Assembly (NCBI GenBank): GCA_947624955.1 | Contig: CANQMM010000005.1 | Coordinates: 1-48,148, forward strand | Source: an uncultured Bacilli bacterium | GTDB taxonomy: Bacteria > Bacillota_I > Bacilli_A > RF39 > UBA660 | Direction of reading: 5' to 3' | DNA length: 48,148 nucleotides | Shown: one piece after another, positions 38,306 through 45,636 of the stretch | Layout of the letters: every line of letters starts with the position of its first letter | How positions within the stretch are numbered: the stretch's first letter is position 1 | Notes under the pieces: generated by a model | Database searches by the model: none | What the model was told of the DNA's origin: nothing | The model's input: the letters and a program-made list of their open reading frames with translations, nothing else | Translations under genes and position numbers: made by a program

Positions 38306-38347
38306 ACTCGTAAAGCCCCGTAAAATAAGGGCAAAACGAGTTTTTTA
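38305..38347 (+). terminator. Terminator of secA
   Basis: AACTCGT pairs with ACGAGTT, with an inner GCCC/GGGC stem, followed by a T-run. A shortened relative of this inner sequence occurs again after 39267. Confidence 0.8.
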
Positions 38348-38387
38348 TTGTTCCAATTTTTAGGTATTTTTTAATGAAAAATAACGA

Positions 38388-38407
38388 TTAGATAAGTTTT
38401 AGATAAG
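38388..38407 (+). repeat. Left TTAGATAAG pair
   Basis: Two direct copies of TTAGATAAG (38388-38396 and 38399-38407), 11 bp apart, lie between secA and the acetyltransferase gene. The rest of 38348-38587 is AT-rich and holds no gene that I can see, only possible promoter elements such as TATAAT near 38446. Confidence 0.6.
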
Positions 38408-38603
38408 TTTTTTGTCAAAATAAGCCTTAAAAAATGTATATATGATATAATTAAACAAGAAATAATAAAAATAGAAATAGTTGATGAAATGAATATTAAA
38501 AGAGATTATTAAATAAACCTTGCCACAGTTGAATAAGCAATTGTTTTATATGAAGAAAATATAAAAATGAAAAGAATATATGATAAGGTTGGTGTAATAG
38601 TAT

Positions 38604-39086
38604 ATGAAGATAATTGAGTATAAAGATAAATATTTAGAAGATGTTAGAGATTTATTAACAGAACTTGAAAAGTATATTGTATCTATTGATAAAGATGAAT
38701 TGGATCAAGTTCATCCAGAATATCATGAAAAAATGGCACTTGTTGATTTAAAAGATATAAATGAAAATTGTGGTAAGTGTTTTTTAGCAATTGAAAACAA
38801 TAAAGCAGTTGGATTAATAATGGGAACAATTCCTTCCTATGATGAATATGATTACCTAGATTATAAATGTCCTAAAAGAGGAATAATTACTGAATTAATT
38901 GTAACATCTGAAATTAGAAGCAAGGGCATAGGTAAAGCCTTAATAGAGAAGATGGAAAAATATTTTAAAGAAAATAATTGTGAGTATGTTTTAGTTGATG
39001 TATTTGCATATAATGAGAATGCTATTCGTTTTTATTCTAAGAAAGAATATCATACAAGAATGTATACAAATATAAAAAAATTATAA
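38604..39086 (+). CDS. GNAT-family N-acetyltransferase
   Basis: The 160-aa protein matches the GNAT fold: motif A GIITELIVTSEIRSKGIGKALIEKME (acetyl-CoA loop RSKGIG, near residue 115) and motif B YVLVDVFAYNENAIRFYSKKEY. It moves an acetyl group from acetyl-CoA to an unknown amine, perhaps an antibiotic, a polyamine or a protein. Codon use (AGA, ATA) differs from the core genes, and it is flanked by short direct repeats and a duplicate of the secA tail, which suggests insertion from elsewhere. Confidence 0.85.
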   Translation: MKIIEYKDKYLEDVRDLLTELEKYIVSIDKDELDQVHPEYHEKMALVDLKDINENCGKCFLAIENNKAVGLIMGTIPSYDEYDYLDYKCPKRGIITELIVTSEIRSKGIGKALIEKMEKYFKENNCEYVLVDVFAYNENAIRFYSKKEYHTRMYTNIKKL

Positions 39087-39099
39087 TAAAAAGTATTTT

Positions 39100-39120
39100 T
39101 TAGATACGTTTTTAGATAAG
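39100..39120 (+). repeat. Right TTAGATAAG pair
   Basis: TTAGATACG (39100-39108) and TTAGATAAG (39112-39120) repeat the left pair after the acetyltransferase gene. Together with 38388-38407 they frame the gene in the same orientation. Confidence 0.6.
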
Positions 39121-39222
39121 TCACATGAGAAAAAATTGTTTTTTTGACATAAAAAGTTGTTAATTTAAAATAAAAAATACCATTTAAAAAGGAAAAAATC
39201 ACCTAGTTGTTTTAATATTTTA

Positions 39223-39267
39223 CCTTGTGGAAGTGGAAAGAAGTATAAGAACTGTTGTGGCAAATAG
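39223..39267 (+). pseudogene. Duplicate of the secA C-terminal SEC-C tail
   Basis: These 45 nt encode PCGSGKKYKNCCGK and a stop codon, 13 of 14 residues like the end of SecA. The DNA likeness continues past the stop (CCATAAAATAAGG-CAAA against CCGTAAAATAAGGGCAAA in secA). There is no ribosome binding site, start codon or upstream domain, so it is a fragment. The nucleotide differences show it is not a recent exact copy. Confidence 0.8.
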
Positions 39268-39400
39268 CCCATAAAATAAGGCAAATATTAACGGAAACAA
39301 AAGGATTTCATTTAAATAATGAGGTCTTTTTTGTTAATAATAAATAGATTGAATTTTATTAGAAATTCCCGTTTATAATAACAACTTAATTTGTAGTAGT

Positions 39401-39428
39401 AAAATCCCATATTGTTTGGGATTTTTTA
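39401..39428 (+). terminator. Hairpin terminator inside the IS left end
   Basis: AAAATCCCA pairs with TGGGATTTT around a 7-nt loop, followed by T residues. It would stop read-through from outside into the transposase antisense strand. Confidence 0.65.
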
Positions 39429-39617
39429 TGCAATAATAGTTGAAAAATTTCAAAAATAGTTTATTATATTAACTTAAGGAAGGAAAAACTACACGCAAAA
39501 AAGTGCACGTAGTTAAGTCTTTTTACGACTTACTTCCCGTACAGTAAAAGAAAATAATAATTAGTATTGGCTTATTTGCCAATGAAAAGGTCGTTATAAA
39601 ACGTGCCCTTTCATTGA

Positions 39618-40825
39618 TTAGAAATCTTTAGGATTTAAAGAAATATCGTCTGGATCAATTTTTGAATAATTAAGTTTAGAAATAAAATCAGGATAAAGAT
39701 CATTAGTTAATTCAAAAGGTGTTTTATTATCTAAAGATTGTCTAGGAATATTATTAATTATATTTTCTAATTTGTGGATTTGTTCTTGAGAGAAACAATC
39801 AAAAGAGGTACCTTTAGGAAATAATTTTCTAATATATTCATGATTTTTTTCAATGCAACTTTTTTGCCAAGAAGAATATGGTTTGCAATAGAATACATTA
39901 CAAGTCTTCTTTCCCGATAAAGTATCTATTTCGATGTTTTTAGGATTAAAAAACTCAGTGCCGTTATCAGTAAGAACAATTCTAAATATTTTAGAGAAAA
40001 GTTTAATGCCAAGCTTTTCTTTTATTTTAGAAATTTCTCCATCGACACAAAACATAGTTTTAGAATCCAATAATCTAATAATCATAAAATTGGTTTTAAC
40101 AATAATGAGTGTTAATAAACATTTATTGGATTCTTGAGAACCCATAACAGTATCCATTTGACAAATATTCATTTTAGGATGAATAGAAACAAAATCAGTG
40201 TAATCACCATAAGACCGACCCTTTAATAAAGCAAGTCTTCGTTTATAATCTCTAATATGATTTTTATCTTTTCTCGGTTTGTAAATAACTTTCTTAGGTA
40301 AATCTAAATCAGATAAAGATAAAATACCATTATGAATGTAATTATAAAAAGTAGATTTTGAGAAATATAAAATATCAGAGTGATTAGCATAAACTTGATT
40401 AATACTTTGCTTTTTATCTTTAATAAGAGGAACAATAATGTGTTCAATTTGATCAATAGTATCATAGGAAATATCAAAACCAGTACGAGCTTCGAATTGT
40501 TTTTCTTCATAATTACCTTGAGCATTAAGAGCATTGTAATAAAGTTTTGCTTGTTACATCTATTTTTCATATTACATTGGTTACAAACATAAGGAGGATT
40601 CAAAAGATAAGAACACTTACTAATAGCAGTATTAATACCATTAGGGTCAAAAGCGTCGAAGAAGTAACTTTTAACATATCTATTTCTTTTAATTTCTTTA
40701 GAAATAGTAGTTCTATCTTTAGAAATGGCTTTAGCAATTTCTGTAAAATTATGACCTTTATCAATCATATATTGAATAGTTTGTCTTTGTGCAAGATTTA
40801 ATTGATTAAAATTTGTCTTTTTCAT
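39618..40825 (-). pseudogene. IS30-family transposase, one frameshift
   Basis: The N-terminal part (from 40825) has the IS30 helix-turn-helix (TEIAKAISKDRTTISKEIKRNR) and a Cys-pair region (CNQCNMKNRCN). Near 40545-40555 the frame shifts by -1; from there an open frame runs to 39618 and carries the full DDE set: CQMDTVMG, LTDNGTEF and the Glu in SCIEKNHEYIRK with FPKGTSF. Apart from this shift the gene looks intact. The shift is in an AAGCAAAAC stretch, so it may be a recent indel, a sequence error or programmed -1 frameshifting. Confidence 0.85.
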
Positions 40826-41010
40826 AAAAAATATACCTCATTTTCTAAATGACAAATAAACCAATAAAAGATATAATACAATTAGATATTAAAAATATTA
40901 AATAATATAAAACTAATAAAATTTGTTCTATGGTTAATTTCTACAACTTATTTCCCATTATTATATATAACGGGAACTTCCAACAATAATCAATATTAAT
41001 AATAAATAAT

Positions 41011-41184
41011 TTGAAAAAAATTAATAAATATGCTATATTTATTAGCGAGTTGAAATATCAACTTTGTGATTTAAATATTTTATATGAAAAAATCCTATAT
41101 GTTGCTTGTAAGGTGTTGAATCTTGCTACTAAGAGCACATAAATGATCTATATGAAAAAAGAATTGAATAATAGGAGGATTCAT
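41011..41184 (+). promoter_or_regulatory. Promoter and long leader of the HTH gene
   Basis: TTGAAA (41011-41016), a 17-bp spacer and TATATT (41034-41039) predict a start near 41046. The leader is then about 139 nt, long for a small gene, and starts with a hairpin AGTTGA-AATA-TCAACT (41048-41063). Positions 40826-41010, upstream, are the AT-rich right end of the IS element and show no gene. Confidence 0.55.
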
Positions 41185-41553
41185 ATGAAAGAAAGTTGTA
41201 AAAACTATTTAAGTCACAGTGAATCAAAGACCTTTAATGAAATTCTTTTCTCTTTCATAGACGAAAAGTGTGTTAAAGATTCGGAGATTTACAAAAAAGT
41301 AGATATAGATAGAAAATTATTTTCTAAAATCAGATGTAATAGTGATTATATTCCTAGAAGAAATGTAATTATCAAATTATGCTTTGCTTTAGGTTTAAGC
41401 AAGGACAATTTTAACAAATTGTTGAATAGTGCTGGTTATTCCTTAAGTAATAGTAAGTTTGACTTAGTTATTACATACTGCTTGGATAATGGTATTTATG
41501 ATATTAATATTGTAAATGATTATCTCTATACTTACGTGAATGCTGTTTTATAA
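41185..41553 (+). CDS. Small HTH-type regulator-like protein
   Basis: The 122-aa protein (MKESCKNYLSHSESKTF start) has a helical core in which DSEIYKKVDIDRKLFSKIR (about 34-52) and KLCFALGLSKDNFNKLLNSAGY look like an Xre-type helix-turn-helix. Relatives in Bacillota are small proteins often next to von Willebrand-domain genes, as here. I start at 41185 because AGGAGG lies just before; the longer frame (41143) has no site. It may bind the DNA or RNA of the module. A terminator follows at once. Confidence 0.65.
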   Translation: MKESCKNYLSHSESKTFNEILFSFIDEKCVKDSEIYKKVDIDRKLFSKIRCNSDYIPRRNVIIKLCFALGLSKDNFNKLLNSAGYSLSNSKFDLVITYCLDNGIYDINIVNDYLYTYVNAVL

Positions 41554-41570
41554 CAGTATTTTTTTTGTCG
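41541..41570 (+). terminator. Terminator of the HTH gene
   Basis: CTGTT, a TTAT loop and AACAG enclose the stop codon and are followed by an eight-T run. A second stem (GTCGC/GCGAC, 41567-41583) follows. Confidence 0.75.
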
Positions 41571-41618
41571 CTTTTTTAGCGACCTTTTAATTTTTACTTT
41601 TATATATAATAAGTACAC

Positions 41619-41764
41619 AAAAGGAAAAAGACTCATACAGCAAAATAATAATTATTGAAAAAATTCGATACACTTAACCATGGTGTAACTGAGTCTTGTA
41701 ATAAAGCCACTAACAGCAAATCAAAAAATTAATTATGAGTGATCATCTGTGGCTTGTTCCTTTT
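41619..41764 (+). ncRNA. Three-way-junction RNA before the DUF2828 gene
   Basis: Seen directly: AAAAGGAA (41619-41626) pairs with TTCCTTTT (41757-41764), enclosing two arms. Arm A is AAGACTCA (41628-41635) with TGAGTCTT (41690-41697), and inside it a hairpin TACAC (41669-41673) with GTGTA (41683-41687). Arm B is AAGCCAC (41704-41710) with GTGGCTT (41749-41755). A -10 box TATAAT (41605-41610) lies at the right distance for a start near 41617, although no clear -35 is seen. The RNA ends 12 nt before the ribosome binding site of a TROVE-like protein gene. It could be a Y-RNA-like partner or a cis-acting leader. Confidence 0.6.
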
Positions 41765-41788
41765 AATAATTAAAATGGAGGTGTTCTT

Positions 41789-43231
41789 ATGAATTTATTA
41801 GATGGTATGAAAAAGAACAATACTAAAATAAATATGAAAGAATCTGAATATTATGCTACAACATACGATAGCAATTTAGACGTTTTCACCATGCTTACAA
41901 GATTTAATAACGAAAAAGATGTTATTAGATTATTTAATAATGCATTAAATGAAGATGCTAATTTGGCATTAGCTAATTTATTGTACCTTCTTGATATTAG
42001 AAATGGTAAAGGTGAAAGAAGATTGTTTAAAATAATCTATGGTTCATTATGTCAAAATTATCCTGAATATGCATTAAAAATATTGCCGTTCATTGGTGAA
42101 TTGGGTAGATATGATTATGTGCTTGTAGGATTGAATACACCTATTGAAAAAGAAACAATAGATTTAATAAAAGAACAACTTGAATTAGATAAGAAATCAA
42201 ATACACCATCCTTACTAGCAAAATGGTTACCATCTCTTAGAACCCATGGAGTAAATAGTTTATTAGCTAAAAAGTTAATGAATGGTTTAAATATGTCTGA
42301 AAAAGAGTATAGAACGACACTATCTAATCTTAGAAATAAACTTAATTTAGTAGAAAAAAATCTTACTAATAGAGATTATGACAATATAGATTTTTCAAAA
42401 GTACCTTCTAAGGCAATGATTAAATATAATGCATCATACACTAGAAATATGCCCGAAAAATTCCAACAATATAAGGATTCAGTTGCAAAGGGTGAAGCCA
42501 AAATTAATACAACAGGTTTATTTTCCTATGAAATAATTAAAAAAATAATATTTAGACAAGATTGTGATACCCAATTATATGATTTAATGTGGAAAAACCA
42601 AAAGGAAATTATAGATTCAAAAGTAAAAAATCTTCTTGTAGTTGCTGATACATCATGTTCAATGATGTCATATGGAGCAATACCATATTGCACATCAGTT
42701 GGACTTGCATTATATATTGCAGAAAGAAACAAGGGATTCTTTCAAAATCATTTTATAACTTTCTCAGAAAAACCAGTATTACAAGAAGTAAAAGGCAATT
42801 CTCTATTTGAAAAAGTTCAAAATATGCAACAAATAAATGCTTGGAATACCGATGTAGATAAAGTTTTTAAGCTTATTTTGAAAACAGCACAAGAAAACAA
42901 ACTTAAACAAAAAGAATTGCCAGAACAAATCTTAATTATTTCTGATATGGAATTTGATAGAGGAGTTCAATCAAAAACTGGGACAAATTTTAATGGTTGG
43001 AAAAAATCTTTTACTAAAGCAGGATATACTCTTCCAACAATTATCTTTTGGAATGTTGCAGGATCTACAAACGGAGTGCCAACAACTAAGTTCGAAAATG
43101 ACGTAGCAATGGTTAGTGGCTTTTCAACAAATATATTAAGTAATCTTTTAACACTTGATAAATATTCACCAATTGATGTAATGTTAGAAAAACTATCAAT
43201 ATATCTTGAAAGGTTAAATATTAATGATTAA
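41789..43231 (+). CDS. DUF2828 / TROVE-like protein with vWA domain
   Basis: The 480-aa protein has an N-terminal helical-repeat region with family marks (LLDIRNGKGERRLF at about 67-80, LAKWLPSLRTHG, FSKVPSKAMIKYN) and a C-terminal von Willebrand A domain with the metal site DTSCS (287-291) and IISDMEFDRG. This is the architecture of Ro60/Rsr-type RNA-binding proteins and of DUF2828. Ro60 proteins hold Y RNAs and misfolded RNAs and can guide exonucleases. GGAGGTG precedes the ATG. The structured RNA directly upstream and the regulator-like gene before it suggest one functional unit. Codon use is of the accessory type. Confidence 0.85.
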   Translation: MNLLDGMKKNNTKINMKESEYYATTYDSNLDVFTMLTRFNNEKDVIRLFNNALNEDANLALANLLYLLDIRNGKGERRLFKIIYGSLCQNYPEYALKILPFIGELGRYDYVLVGLNTPIEKETIDLIKEQLELDKKSNTPSLLAKWLPSLRTHGVNSLLAKKLMNGLNMSEKEYRTTLSNLRNKLNLVEKNLTNRDYDNIDFSKVPSKAMIKYNASYTRNMPEKFQQYKDSVAKGEAKINTTGLFSYEIIKKIIFRQDCDTQLYDLMWKNQKEIIDSKVKNLLVVADTSCSMMSYGAIPYCTSVGLALYIAERNKGFFQNHFITFSEKPVLQEVKGNSLFEKVQNMQQINAWNTDVDKVFKLILKTAQENKLKQKELPEQILIISDMEFDRGVQSKTGTNFNGWKKSFTKAGYTLPTIIFWNVAGSTNGVPTTKFENDVAMVSGFSTNILSNLLTLDKYSPIDVMLEKLSIYLERLNIND

Positions 43232-43240
43232 CCTTATTAA

Positions 43241-43391
43241 TCAGATGATGGAGGAACTAAAACTGATGCAAAATTGGAAAATGAAACTGTTTGGTTATCT
43301 CAACAGCAAATGGAAGTTATTAAACAAATAATAAAAAAAGGATTAGAATTATTGACTAAAGATACCGCCCGCGGTATAATCAACCTGAGAG
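43241..43391 (+). pseudogene. Remnant of a RhuM-family gene
   Basis: The frame from 43241 reads SDDGGTKTDAKLENETVWLSQQQM, the typical N-terminus of RhuM-family proteins (virulence RhuM, often near Fic and restriction genes), but no start codon precedes it and the family likeness stops after about 25 residues. What follows is the promoter of the next gene. It is a short fossil of a deleted gene. Confidence 0.7.
43353..43380 (+). promoter_or_regulatory. Promoter with embedded palindrome before the Fic gene
   Basis: TTGACT (43353-43358), a 16-bp spacer and TATAAT (43375-43380) form a strong promoter. The inverted repeat ATACCGC-CC-GCGGTAT (43362-43377) fills the spacer and overlaps the -10. A repressor bound here would shut the promoter. 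The Fic protein itself has an N-terminal DNA-binding domain and could be that repressor. Confidence 0.75.
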
Positions 43392-43400
43392 GTGATATCT

Positions 43401-44327
43401 ATGGAATTTATGACTACAAAAGAGGCTACCCAAAAATGGAATATTAGTGAAAGAAGAATAAGAAAATTATTAAAAGAGGGAAGAATAGAAGGTGCAGTCA
43501 AAAACGGAAATAGTTGGAATATCCCAATTGATGCACTAAAACCAGTTGATAAAAGGGTTATAAAACCTGATCATAATGATTTTATTATTAGTTTACCAAA
43601 TAACTTTTTTGATGAAGTAGACAATTTAAAAAAAGAACTTGATAATAAAAGACCTATACCAAAAGATACACTTAGAACCCTACAAGAAAAAATTAATTTG
43701 GAATGGACTTATAATAGTAATGGTATAGAAGGAAATACTTTGACACTTAAAGAAACTCAAGTAGTTTTAGAAGGAATAACCGTTGGAGGTAAATCAATAA
43801 AGGAACACTTAGAAGTTATAAATCACGAACATGCAATTTTATTTTTAAATGATTTAGTAAAGGATGATAACCCAATTACTGAATGGAACATTAAAAATAT
43901 CCACACTCTAATATTAAATGGAATTGATGATGAAAATGCAGGAAGATATAGAATTGAAAATGTAACTATAAAAGGAGCGACTCATATTCCTCCTGATTTT
44001 GTAAAAGTTCCTGAGTTAATGGTAAAATTAATTTTAAATCATAAAACTTGGAATAAATATCATCCAATAATTCAAGCTACGTTATTGCATGGGGAACTTG
44101 TGAAAATTCATCCTTTTGTTGATGGAAATGGAAGAACATCAAGATTAATTATGAATTTAGATTTAATGAAGCATGGGTTTAACCCTGTAATTATAAAAAA
44201 AGAAAATAGACTACAATATTATGAAGCTTTAGATAAAGCCCATACAACCAGCGATTATACTGATTTTATCAAATTGATTACTAAATTAGAAATTGAAATG
44301 TTAAAATATTATTTAAAATTAATTTAG
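43401..44327 (+). CDS. Fic-domain protein with N-terminal HTH
   Basis: The 308-aa protein begins with an excisionase/MerR-like DNA-binding domain (TTKEATQKWNISERRIRKLLKEGRI, then NGNSWNIP). The Fic core follows with the active-site motif HPFVDGNGRTSR (His near residue 239). The inhibitory helix motif SNGIEGN, of the (S/T)xxxE(G/N) type, lies before the Fic core, so it is a self-inhibited class II Fic protein. Fic enzymes usually transfer AMP from ATP to protein hydroxyls; the target is unknown. GAGAGGTG precedes the chosen ATG at 43401. Confidence 0.9.
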   Translation: MEFMTTKEATQKWNISERRIRKLLKEGRIEGAVKNGNSWNIPIDALKPVDKRVIKPDHNDFIISLPNNFFDEVDNLKKELDNKRPIPKDTLRTLQEKINLEWTYNSNGIEGNTLTLKETQVVLEGITVGGKSIKEHLEVINHEHAILFLNDLVKDDNPITEWNIKNIHTLILNGIDDENAGRYRIENVTIKGATHIPPDFVKVPELMVKLILNHKTWNKYHPIIQATLLHGELVKIHPFVDGNGRTSRLIMNLDLMKHGFNPVIIKKENRLQYYEALDKAHTTSDYTDFIKLITKLEIEMLKYYLKLI

Positions 44328-44350
44328 CAAACAAATAGGAGGTTGATAAT

Positions 44351-44605
44351 ATGTATAGTTATAATTTACCAGATGAGAATAATAATCCTGTACCTTACAC
44401 AACAAATAATAATTCTATTATTATAATAGGAGCTAATGGTTCAGGAAAAAGTAAACTTGGTGCATAGATGGAATCTAAAGATTGGAATAATGTTCATAGA
44501 ATTTCTGCACAAAGATCTTTAATATTTGGAAATTATATACCACTAAAAAGTTATGAGCAAGCAGAAAATACGCTTTTTATGTCGATGATTTTAAATCATA
44601 AATAG
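44351..44605 (+). pseudogene. Broken AAA-type ATPase fragment
   Basis: The frame encodes an ATPase N-terminus with Walker A IIIIGANGSGKSKLGA, followed by an in-frame TAG (44465-44467) where the family usually has Trp, then VHRISAQRSL and a final stop at 44603. The rest of the gene (Walker B and effector part) is missing. Such SAQRSL-type ATPases are found in anti-phage or mobile loci. An AGGAGG site before the ATG remains. Clearly dead. Confidence 0.8.
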
Positions 44606-44617
44606 AAAGAGATAAAA

Positions 44618-45501
44618 ATGAAGACAGATATAGTAACAACGGAAATAATTGTAAAAGAAAATAAAATTGGAATAATGCGAGTGGGAAATGTTAATTATAT
44701 TTCACTACCTGATTTAGCAAATTATACAAATCCTGAAGCTCCATCTGGAGTAATAAGAAATTGGATGTCTAATAAGAATTCTTTTGACTATTATAGTTTA
44801 TGGGAAGAATTAACAATGAAAATTTTAATTCCGTGGAATCCCACAGAATTAAAATTTCTTAAGTTCCATATAATAGATTTACTATGACTCCAAATAGATG
44901 GAAGAAAAATTTTAATGCTATTGGTATTATTCCAAGTAGCGGAAAATATAGTAAAGGTACTTTTGCCCATCCAGATATAGCTTTTGAATTTGCTAGTTGG
45001 TTATCACCTGAATTTAAATTATATCTAATAACTGAATTTGAAAGATTAAAAACGAGTGAAGCTTATCAATATAAAGTTGAATGGAATGCAACTAGACTTT
45101 TATCAAAAGTTAATTATGTAATTCATACAGATGCAATTAAAAAATGCATAGTTCCAACTTTAACCGAAAAACAAAAGCAATTCGTGTATGCCGAAGAAGC
45201 TGATGTACTAAACGTTGCTTTATTTGGAATGACTGCAAAAGAGTGGAAAGAAAGTCATCCAGAACTTGCCGAAAATGGAAATATAAGAGATTATACTGAT
45301 TTACTTCATTTAGTAATACTAAATAATTTACAAAATACAAATGCAGAATTAATTGAAGAAAAAGTCCCTCAAAGGGAAAGACTTATTAGATTAAACAATT
45401 CAGCAAGAAGACAAATGGAAGCATTAAAAGACAATAGAAGTCTTAAGGATTTAGAATTGTTACAAAAACAAGTTAATGAAAATAAGTTGCTTGAACAATA
45501 G
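44618..45501 (+). pseudogene. KilA-N domain protein, frameshifted
   Basis: The first part (44618 on) has the KilA-N start (NYISLPDLANYTNP, VIRNWMSNKNS, SLWEEL). Near 44812-44820 the frame shifts, and the old frame also has a TAA at about 44869. Family likeness resumes in the frame of 44884 (TPNRWKKNFNAIGIIPSSG, GTFAHPDIAFEFASWLSPEFKLYLI) and ends with a coiled, Lys/Glu-rich tail. KilA-N proteins are phage and mobile-element DNA-binding proteins. Two lesions make it a pseudogene, though the C-terminal frame could be translated alone. Confidence 0.85.
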
Positions 45502-45563
45502 GAAATTACATTAAACTGATAAATGAATGTTGTAAATATTCTCATAAAGGAGATAACAATAAC

Positions 45564-45592
45564 AAAAGACTAGTTTCGACTAATCTTTTTTT
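45564..45592 (+). terminator. Terminator after the KilA-N pseudogene
   Basis: AAAGACTAGT, a TTCG loop and ACTAATCTTT form an imperfect stem followed by T residues. Confidence 0.7.
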
Positions 45593-45636
45593 GGTTTTAA
45601 ATGTCCAAATAATATTTCGAACTAATAATTAGATGT

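Larger units (their letters stand above)
39366..40976 (-). mobile_element. IS30-family insertion sequence
   Basis: The element contains an IS30-type transposase and is bounded by imperfect inverted repeats starting TTCCCGTT: at 39366 on the plus strand (TTCCCGTTTATAATAA) and at 40976 on the minus strand (TTCCCGTTATATATAATAA). Another TTCCCGT at 39534 is a possible inner left end. I see no clear target duplication. The non-coding left part (39366-39617) has a terminator and small hairpins near 39488-39533. The element would be about 1.6 kb. Confidence 0.65.

Noticed and set aside
41664-41671. tRNA T-loop-like TTCGATAC inside the 41619-41764 RNA
   Set aside because: The bases on both sides cannot form a T stem, so I do not claim a tRNA-like module.
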